Shown here: piece after piece, positions 1-9,814 of the stretch
Numbering within the stretch: the first letter of the stretch is position 1
Layout: every line of letters starts with the position of its first letter
Source of the DNA: Bog-756 sp038210245
GTDB lineage: Bacteria > Actinomycetota > Acidimicrobiia > Acidimicrobiales > RAAP-2
DNA length: 39,772 nt
Assembly (NCBI GenBank): GCA_038210245.1
Contig: JBBQWW010000023.1
Span: forward strand, 1 to 39,772
Reading direction: 5' to 3'
Notes under the pieces: model-generated
What the model was told of the DNA's origin: nothing
What the model saw: the letters and a program-made list of their open reading frames with translations, nothing else
Databases searched by the model: none
Translations under genes and position numbers: made by a program

Positions 1-747
1 CACGGCCGGCCGGCAGCTCGCCCGGGGGGAGACCCCGAACACCTCCTCGACCCGGAAGCCCCGCTTCTCCCGGCCGAGGGCCAGAGGGGCCCGGGCGAGG
101 GGGGCGAGCTCGGCGAACATGGCGATGGTGCCGTCGGCGACGTCGATCTCGTCGGGAAAGCCCGACACCAGGATCCCGTCATCCTCCGGAGTCAGGAAAA
201 CGGTGTCGTCGGAGAGGAAGTCGAAGCCGGCCCGGACCAGGGTGACGGTCAGCGTGGACTTGCCGGCCCCACTGGTCCCGGGAACCAGCACGCCCCGGCC
301 GCCGAGGGCCAACCCGGCGGCGTGGAGCGGGAACCGGCCGAACCGCTTGACCGTCTCGTGCAGGGCCACCGTCAGCAGCGGATGGGCCGCCGCCACCCGG
401 TCGGACGGATCGGAGCTGGCCACGGCGATCCGGATCAGACCGGCGGCCGGGACGCACTGGAGCACCACGTGCCCAGCAAAGTCGGCGAACAGCTGATCGT
501 CCTGCTCGAAGTAGTCGATGGCCTGATCCGGGCCGTCGTACATGGGCCGGCCCGATCCCGTGGGAGCCACCAGGCGGGGGGTGGGAGAACCGGGCCCGGT
601 GATCTCGATGGTGATGTCGGCCGGAGCCGACCGGTCGGACGGATCGCTCCGCAGGGCCGACAACCGGGCCTCCACCATGGCCGCCACCGTGGGGTCCTCG
701 CACCGTGCCTCGATGGTGAGGCCGGCTACGGCGTAGGTGGCGCCCAC
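1..747 (-). CDS. HPr-kinase-like P-loop protein of a RiPP cluster (C-terminus cut by window edge)
   Basis: 249 codons are visible and the frame is open to position 1. The start is taken as GTG at 745-747, which overlaps the end of the B2 gene (stop 726-728), so the two are probably coupled. The P-loop GTSGAGKST lies at about residues 157-165 and is followed by the stretch AGFDFLSDDTVFL. This P-loop plus DD pattern is typical of the HPr kinase/phosphorylase C-terminal fold found in lasso-peptide clusters; in the paeninodin cluster such a protein phosphorylates the C-terminal Ser of the precursor. The first 130 residues match nothing I recognise. The neighbouring precursor has no Ser or Thr near its C-terminus, so the substrate is unclear. 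It could instead be a non-catalytic nucleotide-binding partner of a cyclase encoded beyond the edge. Confidence 0.75.
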   Translation of the reverse strand, partial: MGATYAVAGLTIEARCEDPTVAAMVEARLSALRSDPSDRSAPADITIEITGPGSPTPRLVAPTGSGRPMYDGPDQAIDYFEQDDQLFADFAGHVVLQCVPAAGLIRIAVASSDPSDRVAAAHPLLTVALHETVKRFGRFPLHAAGLALGGRGVLVPGTSGAGKSTLTVTLVRAGFDFLSDDTVFLTPEDDGILVSGFPDEIDVADGTIAMFAELAPLARAPLALGREKRGFRVEEVFGVSPRASCRPAV

Positions 748-1223
748 TCGACCATCCGTTCGGGAACCTGGGCTCCTTCGGTCACCCCCGAGTGCGAGAT
801 CCTGGCCACCTCGGCGAAGACGGTGCGGGGGTCGTCGGGCTCCAGCACCGGCCGGCCGGCCCACTCCAACCAGCAGTGTCCGGACATGGCCCCGCCCACC
901 AGCCCCATACCGAAGCACAGAGAGACGTCGACACCGGCCCGCCGCAGCCCGTAGTAGCCGGTGACGCCCCGGGTCAGGCAACTCGATCGGACCAGTGGCC
1001 CCCCTCGGCGGATGATGCCCTCGATCCACCGGCCGTAGCGGGCCACGGTGGCCTCCGCCGCCGCGGGATCGGACAGGGCCAGGCGGTCGGGCTCCAGCCA
1101 CCGCTGGACCCGGGGCAGACCGGCCCGCATGATCACGGGGACCGACACGGCCATCACGGCCAGCCGGAGGAGAAGGAGGGGAGGTGGCTTCCGCGGATCG
1201 GTGGGGCTAGGACTCGACGACAA
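726..1223 (-). CDS. Lasso-type B2 leader peptidase (transglutaminase-like)
   Basis: 165 residues from TTG at 1221-1223; ATG at 1152-1154 is a shorter alternative. The longer start keeps the hydrophobic N-terminal helix (LLLLRLAVMAVSVPVIM) usual in this family and overlaps the pqqD-like gene by 17 nt. The catalytic set is visible: Cys82 in SSCLTRGV, His116 in SGHCWLEW, and an acidic residue near Asp130 in LEPDDP. This is the papain/transglutaminase-like fold that cuts the leader from RiPP precursors delivered by a separate PqqD-like B1 protein. It lies between the PqqD-like and kinase-like genes, in the order precursor-B1-B2-kinase. The family call is firm; the start is not. Confidence 0.85.
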   Translation of the reverse strand: MSSSPSPTDPRKPPPLLLLRLAVMAVSVPVIMRAGLPRVQRWLEPDRLALSDPAAAEATVARYGRWIEGIIRRGGPLVRSSCLTRGVTGYYGLRRAGVDVSLCFGMGLVGGAMSGHCWLEWAGRPVLEPDDPRTVFAEVARISHSGVTEGAQVPERMVEWAPPTP

Positions 1224-1482
1224 GCCCGGCCCCGGCGAGGCCGGCGAGCAGCTCGCTGGCGTCCCGCAGTGCGGTGGTGGCATCCACGTCGAACTCGGCG
1301 CTGAGCGCTTGGGCGATGGACGCCGCTGATCGCGACCCGTCGCACAGCTCCCAGACCCGGCCACCGACCTCGTTGAGGGCGAAGTACTCGCCGCTGTCGA
1401 TGTCGAGGAGCACGGAACTGCCCTCGACCTGCTGCACCATCACCCGGTCCCGTCGTCCGTAGACGCTCGACTCGTCACTCAT
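1207..1482 (-). CDS. PqqD-like RiPP recognition element (B1)
   Basis: 91 residues from ATG at 1480-1482, 38 nt after the precursor stop. The stretch VLLDIDSGEYFALNEVGGRVWELCDG at residues 25-49 is the hallmark of the PqqD fold, with the glycine-rich turn and Trp before the helical half. Members bind the leader of a RiPP precursor and hand it to the peptidase or cyclase. The protein stands alone, not fused to B2, as in actinobacterial lasso clusters. It would recognise the YxxPxL leader motif of the precursor just upstream. Transcription is presumably shared with the precursor. Confidence 0.88.
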   Translation of the reverse strand: MSDESSVYGRRDRVMVQQVEGSSVLLDIDSGEYFALNEVGGRVWELCDGSRSAASIAQALSAEFDVDATTALRDASELLAGLAGAGLVVES

Positions 1483-1520
1483 CAAGGCACCTACGGGACG
1501 ACCGGACCGAAGCGATCAAC

Positions 1521-1631
1521 TCAGGCGCCGCGTGGGCCCTGGTTCCAACCCCAGTGGCTCATCTTGGTGAGGTCCCGGAGGAGGCCGAGCTTCTGAAGCT
1601 CGGGCTTCTCGTATGTGCGCTTGTTCTCCAT
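1521..1631 (-). CDS. RiPP precursor peptide with lasso-type leader and non-canonical core
   Basis: 36 residues from ATG at 1629-1631, with a strong ribosome binding site AGAAAGGGG ending 6 nt before it. The leader holds YEKPELQKLGLLRDLT, matching the lasso leader pattern YxxPxL...G...LT. With the conserved Thr at -2, cleavage falls after Lys23 and leaves the 13-residue core MSHWGWNQGPRGA. A lasso core needs Asp or Glu at position 7-9 to close the macrolactam. Here positions 7 and 8 are Asn and Gln, and the core holds no acidic residue at all. The first residue, Met, is also unusual. The genes for a PqqD-like protein, a B2 peptidase and a kinase-like protein follow directly. Alternatives: a linear or differently cyclised peptide, or a cleavage site elsewhere. 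Confidence 0.78.
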   Translation of the reverse strand: MENKRTYEKPELQKLGLLRDLTKMSHWGWNQGPRGA

Positions 1632-1658
1632 GAACTGCCCCTTTCTCTGGATCAGGAA

Positions 1659-1664
1659 ATCGTA
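1659..1664 (-). promoter_or_regulatory. Possible -10 of the RiPP operon
   Basis: TACGAT on the minus strand, 27 nt before the precursor ATG, leaving a short leader that carries the ribosome binding site. I see no clear -35 element. Confidence 0.35.
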
Positions 1665-1763
1665 CCATCGGCGCTTCGCGTTTGGCTACGATCCCGGCCC
1701 GAAACCCGGGGGTCGGAAGAAAAAACCAGGGTCGGGTCAGGGAGCGTTATCCCTGGCCAGAAG

Positions 1764-2465
1764 CTATTCCGAGTCGGTCAGCCCCGACTGGCGAACGGTG
1801 ATGTTGAAGCGTCCACCCTCCACACCCACCCCCGGATCGCCGCTGCCGGGAAGGACCTTCGGCACGCCGTGGTAAGCCAGCCGGGAGGGGCCTCCGAAGA
1901 CGAACACGTCACCCGATTCGAGGGGCACATCGGTCCACGGACGGCCCCGTCCGGCGGGAGTGCCGAACCGGAAGGTGCACGAGTCCCCGACGCTGAACGA
2001 GACCACCGGAGCCGGGCACGGCTCGTCCCGATCGACGTGCATACCCATGCGGGCGCCGGGCCCGTACCAGTTGACCAGGGCCACATCGGGTGCATAGGTC
2101 GAGGCCGTGGCCTCCCTCCCCTCCGGCGCCGTCCCCTCGAGGTGGGGATCGACACTCCGGGCATCGTCCACGGCCCGCTGGCTGAGTTCGCCCAGCCAGA
2201 CGGGGAACGGAGCGACGCGGCGTCCGTCCCCGTCGTCCAGGTGGCGCGAGTAGCGGTACGGATACCAGTGCCAGCCCAAACAGGCGATCTGTACCGACAT
2301 GGCCCCACCGCGGGGCATCCGGGGAGCGCGGAACCCCCCGGCCTCGACGCCCCAGCGCCGGCACGCCTCCACCACCGACCGCTGGGTATCGGGGTCCAGC
2401 CAGCCGGGCAGGTGGACGGCGCCGGGGGCCACGATCCGGGGGTCCCGATCGAACAGCCGGCTCAT
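1764..2465 (-). CDS. alkB: AlkB-family 2-oxoglutarate/Fe(II) dioxygenase
   Basis: 233 residues from ATG at 2463-2465. The frame is open further upstream, but that part is low-complexity Pro/Gly/Arg. The AlkB core is clear: VNWYGPGARMGMHVDRDE with Fe ligands His143 and Asp145, SFSVGDSCTFRFG, then PSRLAYHGV with the third ligand His199, and RFNITVR with Arg219 and Arg225 for 2-oxoglutarate. AlkB proteins oxidatively remove methyl and other small adducts from N1-A and N3-C of DNA or RNA. The N-terminal lid (residues 50-75, GGAMSVQIACLGWHWYPYRYS) agrees with the bacterial AlkB group. It is a single gene with no visible SOS box or Ada partner. Confidence 0.92.
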   Translation of the reverse strand: MSRLFDRDPRIVAPGAVHLPGWLDPDTQRSVVEACRRWGVEAGGFRAPRMPRGGAMSVQIACLGWHWYPYRYSRHLDDGDGRRVAPFPVWLGELSQRAVDDARSVDPHLEGTAPEGREATASTYAPDVALVNWYGPGARMGMHVDRDEPCPAPVVSFSVGDSCTFRFGTPAGRGRPWTDVPLESGDVFVFGGPSRLAYHGVPKVLPGSGDPGVGVEGGRFNITVRQSGLTDSE

Positions 2466-2657
2466 GGGCCCGGCGGCTCCGTCCCCCACCCTCGGACCCC
2501 GGGCGCCGGTCGGGCGCCGGCCAGCCGCCGACCCACCCCGCTCCGGTGATCGATCCACTCGGACCCCACGGACACCGCTCGACCCGGTCGGTTGTGCATC
2601 ACCGACACCCTCGCACACCGACCGGCCGCCCGATCCGGTGAGGCCGGCGGGGGCGGG

Positions 2658-3176
2658 TCAGGGGGCGGTCGGCAGGTCCTGTCGGGCCAACCAGCGCAGC
2701 CGGGCGGCCCGGGCGTCCCACGAGTAGACCACCGCTGTCTTGGCGAACCGGTCGTGCCAGGCGTACCGGCGCCGGTTGGTCAGGATGCCCAGGAACCCGA
2801 GGCCGAAGACAATGATGCTGAGAGGCAGGGTCAGCGTCCGGATGACGGCCTGACGCGCACCGATCGGCGTGCCGTCGGTCTTGACCACCCGGATCCCGAG
2901 CACGGCCATCCCGATGGTCTTCCCGCTCAGGGTCCACTGGTAGGCGAAGTAGATGAACTCCCAGATCGTGGCGGCGACCAGGGAGGCGAGCTGGTGGTTG
3001 CTGAGCGAGAACTTGGTCCCCGAGGCCAGCTGGATGGTGAAGGCCAGCGCCGCCGCCCCCAGGGTGAACAGACCCCATGAGGCGCCGACATCGGCGCCGA
3101 AGGCCACCAGTCGGCTCACGGCGCCGGCATAGTGGCCCTGCCGGCCCTCCACGGGCTTGACCACGCCCGTGACCAT
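2658..3176 (-). CDS. RDD-family membrane protein
   Basis: 172 residues from ATG at 3174-3176, overlapping the stop of the upstream repeat protein by 1 nt (TGATG), so the two are co-translated. The RDD signature is visible: SRLVAFGADVGAS near residue 21, the segment TIGMAVLGIRVVKTDGTPI, and the closing WHDRFAKTAVV. Three to four membrane helices are expected (about residues 30-50, 63-80, 112-130). RDD proteins are small inner-membrane proteins of mostly unknown role; some act as Na+/H+ antiporters. The partner gene occurs beside or fused to RDD proteins in other actinobacteria, so they probably form one membrane complex. Confidence 0.85.
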   Translation of the reverse strand: MVTGVVKPVEGRQGHYAGAVSRLVAFGADVGASWGLFTLGAAALAFTIQLASGTKFSLSNHQLASLVAATIWEFIYFAYQWTLSGKTIGMAVLGIRVVKTDGTPIGARQAVIRTLTLPLSIIVFGLGFLGILTNRRRYAWHDRFAKTAVVYSWDARAARLRWLARQDLPTAP

Positions 3177-3661
3177 CAGGTCGCACCCGACGGAAGCTCG
3201 GCCCGGACCGGGACCGGCTCCACCAGGGTGAGCGGACCGAGGGGCAACTCGGTCGGCGACCGACGGAGGATGCGGTTGGCCCAACGGGCAAAGAAGTCGT
3301 CCAGGCCGACCCCCTGGGCCCGGATGACGTCGAGGACCTCGGAGGCCACACCGGTGGTGGACCGGGCGATGATGGTACCCAGCTCGGTCTTCTCCATCAG
3401 CGAGTCGATGTCCACCCGCTCGATGATCTTCTCGACGTCCACCCGCTCGATGATCTTCTCGACGTCGACCCGGTCGATCAGCTTGTCCACGTCGACCCGG
3501 TTGACCACCCCGTCGACATCCACCCTCGAGACCAGGGCATCGACATCGATCCGCTCGAGGAGCGCGTCGATGTCGATGGCATCCATGACGATGCTCACCA
3601 CGCGTTCGGCCACGGCCTGCGCCAACTGTTCCATGCGACCGGATCCCGGGACCGGGCTCAT
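3176..3661 (-). CDS. Nonapeptide-repeat protein coupled to RDD protein
   Basis: 161 residues from ATG at 3659-3661; ATG at 3632-3634 and at 3704-3706 are alternatives and no start has a good ribosome binding site. Residues 29-100 are eight tandem copies of a nine-residue unit of the form [VI]D[VI][DE]xLIxR, followed by ARSTTGVASEVLDVIRAQGVGLDDFFARWANRILRR, a segment known from actinobacterial RDD-associated proteins. There is no signal peptide. The regular acidic/basic alternation suggests a long amphipathic rod at the membrane surface. Two neighbouring repeats are identical at DNA level. Function is unknown; the tight link to the RDD gene is the best clue. Confidence 0.75.
   Translation of the reverse strand: MSPVPGSGRMEQLAQAVAERVVSIVMDAIDIDALLERIDVDALVSRVDVDGVVNRVDVDKLIDRVDVEKIIERVDVEKIIERVDIDSLMEKTELGTIIARSTTGVASEVLDVIRAQGVGLDDFFARWANRILRRSPTELPLGPLTLVEPVPVRAELPSGAT
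3411..3464. repeat. Perfect 27-bp tandem duplication inside the nonapeptide-repeat gene
   Basis: Positions 3411-3437 and 3438-3464 are identical. Each unit encodes one nine-residue repeat, so repeat number can change without a frameshift. The other units have diverged, which points to a recent duplication or gene conversion. Confidence 0.9.
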
Positions 3662-3743
3662 GCGGGTCGGCGCGACGACCAGACGTCCATGACGACAGCA
3701 TCCCATCGAAGCACGCCCCGGGCGGGGACGCTCCGGCCGTCGG

Positions 3744-4205
3744 TCAGCTGGCGGCGCTGGCCTTGAGCACCTCGAGGGCCCGATCGGCGTGGACGTTCAT
3801 CCGCACCTCGCTCTGGATGACCTCGATTAACCTGAGGTCGGACCCGATGACGAATGTGGCCCGCTTGGTGGGCGAGAGCTTGGCAAATCCGCGCCGAACG
3901 CCGAACTGGGTGGCCACGGCCCCATCCGGGTCGGAGAGCAACGGGTAGTCGAAGGAGTGCTTGTCTGAGAACTGCTTCTGCTTCTCGACCTGGTCGGAGC
4001 TGATGCCCACTCGCTGGGCCCCGACCGCCTCGAACTCGGCCTTCATGTCCCGGAAGTGACAGCTCTCCTTGGTGCAGCCGTACGTCATGGCCGCCGGATA
4101 GAAGAAGAGGACGACGGGCCCGGAGGCGGCCAGATCACTCAGCTTCCGGGGATGACCGTCCTCGTCGGGGAGCTCGAAGTCCGGTACCTGGTCGCCCTTT
4201 TCCAT
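3744..4205 (-). CDS. bcp: PrxQ/BCP-type peroxiredoxin
   Basis: 153 residues from ATG at 4203-4205. Peroxidatic Cys44 and resolving Cys49 lie in MTYGCTKESCHF, the five-residue spacing of PrxQ, on the usual thioredoxin fold (FYPAAMTYGCT, SSDQVEKQKQFSDKH, YPLLSDPDGAVATQFGV). It reduces hydrogen and organic peroxides using thioredoxin-type donors. The usual Pro-x-x-Thr before the Cys is replaced by AAMTYGC, a mild variation. A second, more canonical PrxQ lies at 13052. The start is supported by a -10-like hexamer exactly 6 nt upstream, suggesting a leaderless transcript. Confidence 0.93.
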   Translation of the reverse strand: MEKGDQVPDFELPDEDGHPRKLSDLAASGPVVLFFYPAAMTYGCTKESCHFRDMKAEFEAVGAQRVGISSDQVEKQKQFSDKHSFDYPLLSDPDGAVATQFGVRRGFAKLSPTKRATFVIGSDLRLIEVIQSEVRMNVHADRALEVLKASAAS

Positions 4206-4211
4206 GGCCCG

Positions 4212-4217
4212 AGGCTA
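4212..4217 (-). promoter_or_regulatory. Leaderless-type -10 of the peroxiredoxin gene
   Basis: TAGCCT on the minus strand, separated from the ATG by 6 nt. This is the layout expected when transcription starts at the start codon. Confidence 0.5.
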
Positions 4218-4314
4218 CCGGCCCACGGTGCGCGATGCGCCGTCCCGACCGACCACCGGTCCGGACGCCCGTCGGGCCCGAGGTCGAGGTGTCAGGCGAG
4301 GGCGGGAGCCGCCG

Positions 4315-4320
4315 TAAGAT
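4315..4320 (+). promoter_or_regulatory. Possible -10 of the DrrAB-type operon
   Basis: TAAGAT, a good match to TATAAT, 112 nt before the ATPase start. It would give a leader of about 105 nt. No convincing -35 is seen. Confidence 0.4.
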
Positions 4321-4432
4321 GTGGTGACGTCTCAAGTGAGCGACGCCCACCGGACCGGCGGGCCGGGGCCCGTGGCCGTTTGCGGGCGCACCAACGCTGA
4401 TCCCCCCGCCGAACAGTCAGGATCCTCCGTTC

Positions 4433-5479
4433 ATGCCGTACGCCATCGAAGCCGACGCCCTGCAGAAGACCTTCAGCGGCAAGCACCCGGTGCACGCCCT
4501 CGACGGGGTGTCGTTCAACGTCGAGGAAGGGAGGGTCTTCGGCCTCCTGGGCCCCAACGGCTCGGGCAAGACCACGGCCGTGCGGGTCCTCACCACCATC
4601 CTGAAGGCGGACAGCGGGTCAGCCCGGGTCCTCGGCCACGACGTGCGCCAGGAGGCCGGCCTGGTTCGCAGCCTGATCGGTCTGGCCGGCCAGTACGCCG
4701 CCGTGGACGAGAACCTCACCGGTAGGGAGAACCTCCGCATGGTGGGCAAACTCAACCACCTGGAGCCCTCATACGTCACCGGTCGCGCCGTCGACCTGCT
4801 CACCCAGTTCAACCTGGACGACGCCGGCGACCGTCCGCTGAAGACCTACTCCGGAGGGATGCGCCGGCGGCTCGACCTGGCGGCCGCCCTGGTGGCCCGA
4901 CCCACGGTCCTCTTCCTGGACGAGCCCACCACCGGCCTCGACCCCCAGAGCCGCAACGACCTGTGGGAGGTCATCGAGAGCCTGGTCGGCGCGGGCACGA
5001 CCGTGCTCCTCACCACCCAGTACCTGGAAGAGGCCGATCGGCTGGCCACCGACCTGGTCGTGATCGACCACGGGCACGTGATCGCCGAAGGCACGCCCCG
5101 TCAGCTCAAGGCCGAGCTGGGGGCCACCGTCCTGGAGGTCGGGCTGGACTCCATCGACCATGCCCGCCGCACCGCTGAGCTGTTCGGAGCCCTCGGACCC
5201 CACGTCCCGACGGTGAACGGCACCGTGGTCGAGGTCACGGTGGACGACGGCCCGGCCTCAGCCATGGCCGGCCTCCGTTCGCTCGACCAAGAAGGGATCA
5301 CGCCCACAGCCTTCACCTTGCGCGAGCCCAGCCTGGACGACGTGTTCCTGGGCCTGACCGGCCGGAGGGCGGAGGACGAGGCCGAAGAGACCGAAGACCC
5401 CGCGAAGAAGGGGCGCCGCCGATCCCGACGGAAAGCCGCCGATGCCGCCATGCCCGTCCTCACCGGAGAGATCTCATGA
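4433..5479 (+). CDS. ABC transporter ATP-binding protein, DrrA type
   Basis: 348 residues. Walker A is GLLGPNGSGKTT at residues 37-48, the signature is YSGGMRRRLDLA, Walker B is VLFLDEPTTGLD, and the switch region is TTQYLEEADRL, with Gln where many ABC proteins have His; this Gln is normal in the DrrA group. After the roughly 230-residue ATPase core comes the DrrA-type C-terminal domain (about 240-320) and a charged tail with KKGRRRSRRK. It powers the export of drugs or lipids through the ABC-2 permease encoded next, whose ATG overlaps this stop by 4 nt. The substrate cannot be read from sequence; known relatives export anthracyclines or envelope lipids such as phthiocerol esters. Confidence 0.93.
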   Translation: MPYAIEADALQKTFSGKHPVHALDGVSFNVEEGRVFGLLGPNGSGKTTAVRVLTTILKADSGSARVLGHDVRQEAGLVRSLIGLAGQYAAVDENLTGRENLRMVGKLNHLEPSYVTGRAVDLLTQFNLDDAGDRPLKTYSGGMRRRLDLAAALVARPTVLFLDEPTTGLDPQSRNDLWEVIESLVGAGTTVLLTTQYLEEADRLATDLVVIDHGHVIAEGTPRQLKAELGATVLEVGLDSIDHARRTAELFGALGPHVPTVNGTVVEVTVDDGPASAMAGLRSLDQEGITPTAFTLREPSLDDVFLGLTGRRAEDEAEETEDPAKKGRRRSRRKAADAAMPVLTGEIS

Positions 5480-6300
5480 CCACCACCATCACTGCCCCGT
5501 CCGTTTCGGGAGCACCCCCCGCCACCTCCGTGGCCGCCAAGCTCCGCTGGGCGGTGTCCGACACGCTGACCATCACCCAGCGGAACCTGCTCGCCCTCCT
5601 ACGCATCCCCGAGCAGCTGTTCTTCTCGACGGTCCAGCCGATCATGTTCGTGCTGCTGTTCACCTATGTGTTCGGCGGGGCCATCAAGGTGCCGGGAGGG
5701 AACTATGTCAACTATCTGATGCCGGGCATCTTCGTCCAAACCGTGGCCTTCGGCGCCGTGAGCACCAGCATCGGCCTGGCCGAGGACCTCCAGAAGGGCC
5801 TGATCGAGCGCTTCCGGGCCCTCCCCATGGCCCGTTCGGCGGTGCTCACCGGACGTACCTCCGCAGACATGGTCCGCAACGTGTTCGTGGTCATCATCAT
5901 CACCGCTGTCGGGTTCGCTGTGGGGTTCCGACCCACCACCGGCGTGCTGGCCTACCTGGCCGCCATCGGGCTCATCCTGCTCTTCGCCTACGCCCTCTCG
6001 TGGGGTTTCGCCGTGGTCGGGCTGTCCGCGCCCAACAGCGAAACCGCCCAGGTGATGTCGTTCCCCATCCTCTTCCCGCTGATCTTCGTGTCGTCGGCCT
6101 TCGTCCCGGTCGCCACTATGCCCAGCTGGCTGCAAGGATTCGCCACCTATCAGCCGGTGAGCGTCACCGTCAGTGCCTGTCGCGCCCTGATGATCGGCGG
6201 GCCGACCTCCAAGTGGGTCATCCAGACCCTGGCCTGGACCATCGGCTTCCTGATCGTCCTCATCCCGCTGGCCGTCCGGCGCTACCGCAACCGCACCTAG
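5476..6300 (+). CDS. ABC-2 type permease, DrrB type
   Basis: 274 residues from ATG at 5476, overlapping the ATPase stop (ATGA). Six membrane helices are expected, beginning at LFFSTVQPIMFVLLFTYVFGGAI (about 51-73). The ABC-2 signature is visible in LPMARSAVLTGRTSADMVRNVFVVIIITAVGF and in the stretch SFPILFPLIFVSSAFVPVATMPSWLQGFATYQPV near residues 195-228, conserved in daunorubicin-resistance permeases. It forms the export channel with the preceding ATPase. Nothing nearby suggests a biosynthetic substrate, so a housekeeping lipid or multidrug role is as likely as self-resistance. Confidence 0.92.
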   Translation: MTTTITAPSVSGAPPATSVAAKLRWAVSDTLTITQRNLLALLRIPEQLFFSTVQPIMFVLLFTYVFGGAIKVPGGNYVNYLMPGIFVQTVAFGAVSTSIGLAEDLQKGLIERFRALPMARSAVLTGRTSADMVRNVFVVIIITAVGFAVGFRPTTGVLAYLAAIGLILLFAYALSWGFAVVGLSAPNSETAQVMSFPILFPLIFVSSAFVPVATMPSWLQGFATYQPVSVTVSACRALMIGGPTSKWVIQTLAWTIGFLIVLIPLAVRRYRNRT

Positions 6301-6345
6301 CCGACCAGGAACGGGCCAGTTCGTCGCCGGTGCGGTCGGTGAGTC

Positions 6346-6376
6346 GCCACCGGTTCGTCACCGCCGGTCCGGTGGC
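6346..6376 (+). repeat. 8-bp inverted repeat just upstream of aconitase
   Basis: GCCACCGG at 6346-6353 and CCGGTGGC at 6369-6376 are perfect reverse complements with a 15-nt spacer. The right arm touches the -10-like hexamer of acnA. It could be the terminator of the upstream ABC operon or an operator for acnA. Confidence 0.45.
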
Positions 6377-6381
6377 AGAAT
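6376..6381 (+). promoter_or_regulatory. Leaderless-type -10 of aconitase
   Basis: CAGAAT followed by exactly 6 nt and the ATG of acnA. Confidence 0.45.
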
Positions 6382-6387
6382 GGGGCC

Positions 6388-9084
<2,697 letters not shown>

Positions 9085-9100
9085 GGTTCGGCGTCAGAGG

Positions 9101-9814
9101 TCAGCCGGCCAGGGGCAGGACGAACCAGGCGATGACCACGAAGTGCAGGACGGCACCCACGATGGTGCAGGCGTGGAAGACCTCGTGGTACCCAAAGACG
9201 CCCGGTACCGGGTCGGGCCTCTTCAGGGCGTAGACCACGGCTCCGACCGAGTAAGCCAGTCCGCCGGCCAGCAACAGGGCGAAGCCCACCCCGCCCAGGG
9301 CCCGGAACAGCTGGGGCAGCACCACCACGGCGGCCCACCCCACCACCACGTAGGGGAGGGCGATGACCCACTTGGGGGCGTCCAGCCACAGCTGGCGCAA
9401 GGCAATGCCCACGACCGCCCCACCCCAGACGATGCCCAGCACCGCGGTCCGGGCCCAGCCGGTGAGGGCGATGCCAGCCACGGCGGTGTACGAGCCGGCG
9501 ATGGCGATGAAGATGGTCGAGTGGTCGGCCCGTCGCATCCGCCGGCGGCCCACCGGTCCCCAGGTGTGGCGGTGGAAGAGGGCGCTGACCCCGAAGAGCA
9601 GCGAGATGGATACGGCGTAGACCGTCACGATCAGCTTCGAACCGGTGGTCGGTGCAGCCCAGATCAGCGCCGCGCCCGAGACCAGTGAGACGAAGAAGGC
9701 CACCTCGTGGAAGACCCCGCGGAGCCGCGGCTTGATCGCTCCCCGGGGATCGCCGGGATCCACAGGGTCGACGGGCCCGGACGCCGGGGACACGGTGTCG
9801 GCCGGTCCGCTCAC
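9101..9814 (-). CDS. trhA: Hemolysin III / TrhA-family (PAQR-type) seven-helix membrane protein
   Basis: 237 residues from GTG at 9812-9814, which overlaps the stop of the preceding amidotransferase-like gene by 4 nt (GTGA). A Pro-rich N-tail (1-30) is followed by seven membrane helices. The conserved metal-site residues of the PAQR superfamily are present: SALFHR with His81, the RRADHST box with Asp97 and His98, and the C-terminal pair in YHEVFHACTIVGAVLHF. The N-terminal RGVFHEVAFF is also typical. Bacterial relatives were first called hemolysin III, but TrhA is now linked to membrane energetics and fluidity; true hemolysis is doubtful. It probably acts with the two preceding genes. Confidence 0.92.
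   Translation of the reverse strand: MSGPADTVSPASGPVDPVDPGDPRGAIKPRLRGVFHEVAFFVSLVSGAALIWAAPTTGSKLIVTVYAVSISLLFGVSALFHRHTWGPVGRRRMRRADHSTIFIAIAGSYTAVAGIALTGWARTAVLGIVWGGAVVGIALRQLWLDAPKWVIALPYVVVGWAAVVVLPQLFRALGGVGFALLLAGGLAYSVGAVVYALKRPDPVPGVFGYHEVFHACTIVGAVLHFVVIAWFVLPLAG

Noticed and set aside
1521..1631. Ordinary lasso peptide precursor
   Set aside because: The leader fits, but the core lacks the Asp or Glu needed at position 7-9, so I call it only lasso-like.
3411..3464. CRISPR-like repeat
   Set aside because: The repeats are directly adjacent without spacers and code for a protein repeat.
4433..6300. Antibiotic self-resistance exporter of the RiPP cluster
   Set aside because: It is about 2.8 kb away on the other strand with unrelated genes between, and DrrAB-type exporters are common housekeeping genes.
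9101..9814. Virulence hemolysin
   Set aside because: The hemolysin III name is historical; the protein is a PAQR-type membrane protein and there is no evidence for cell lysis.
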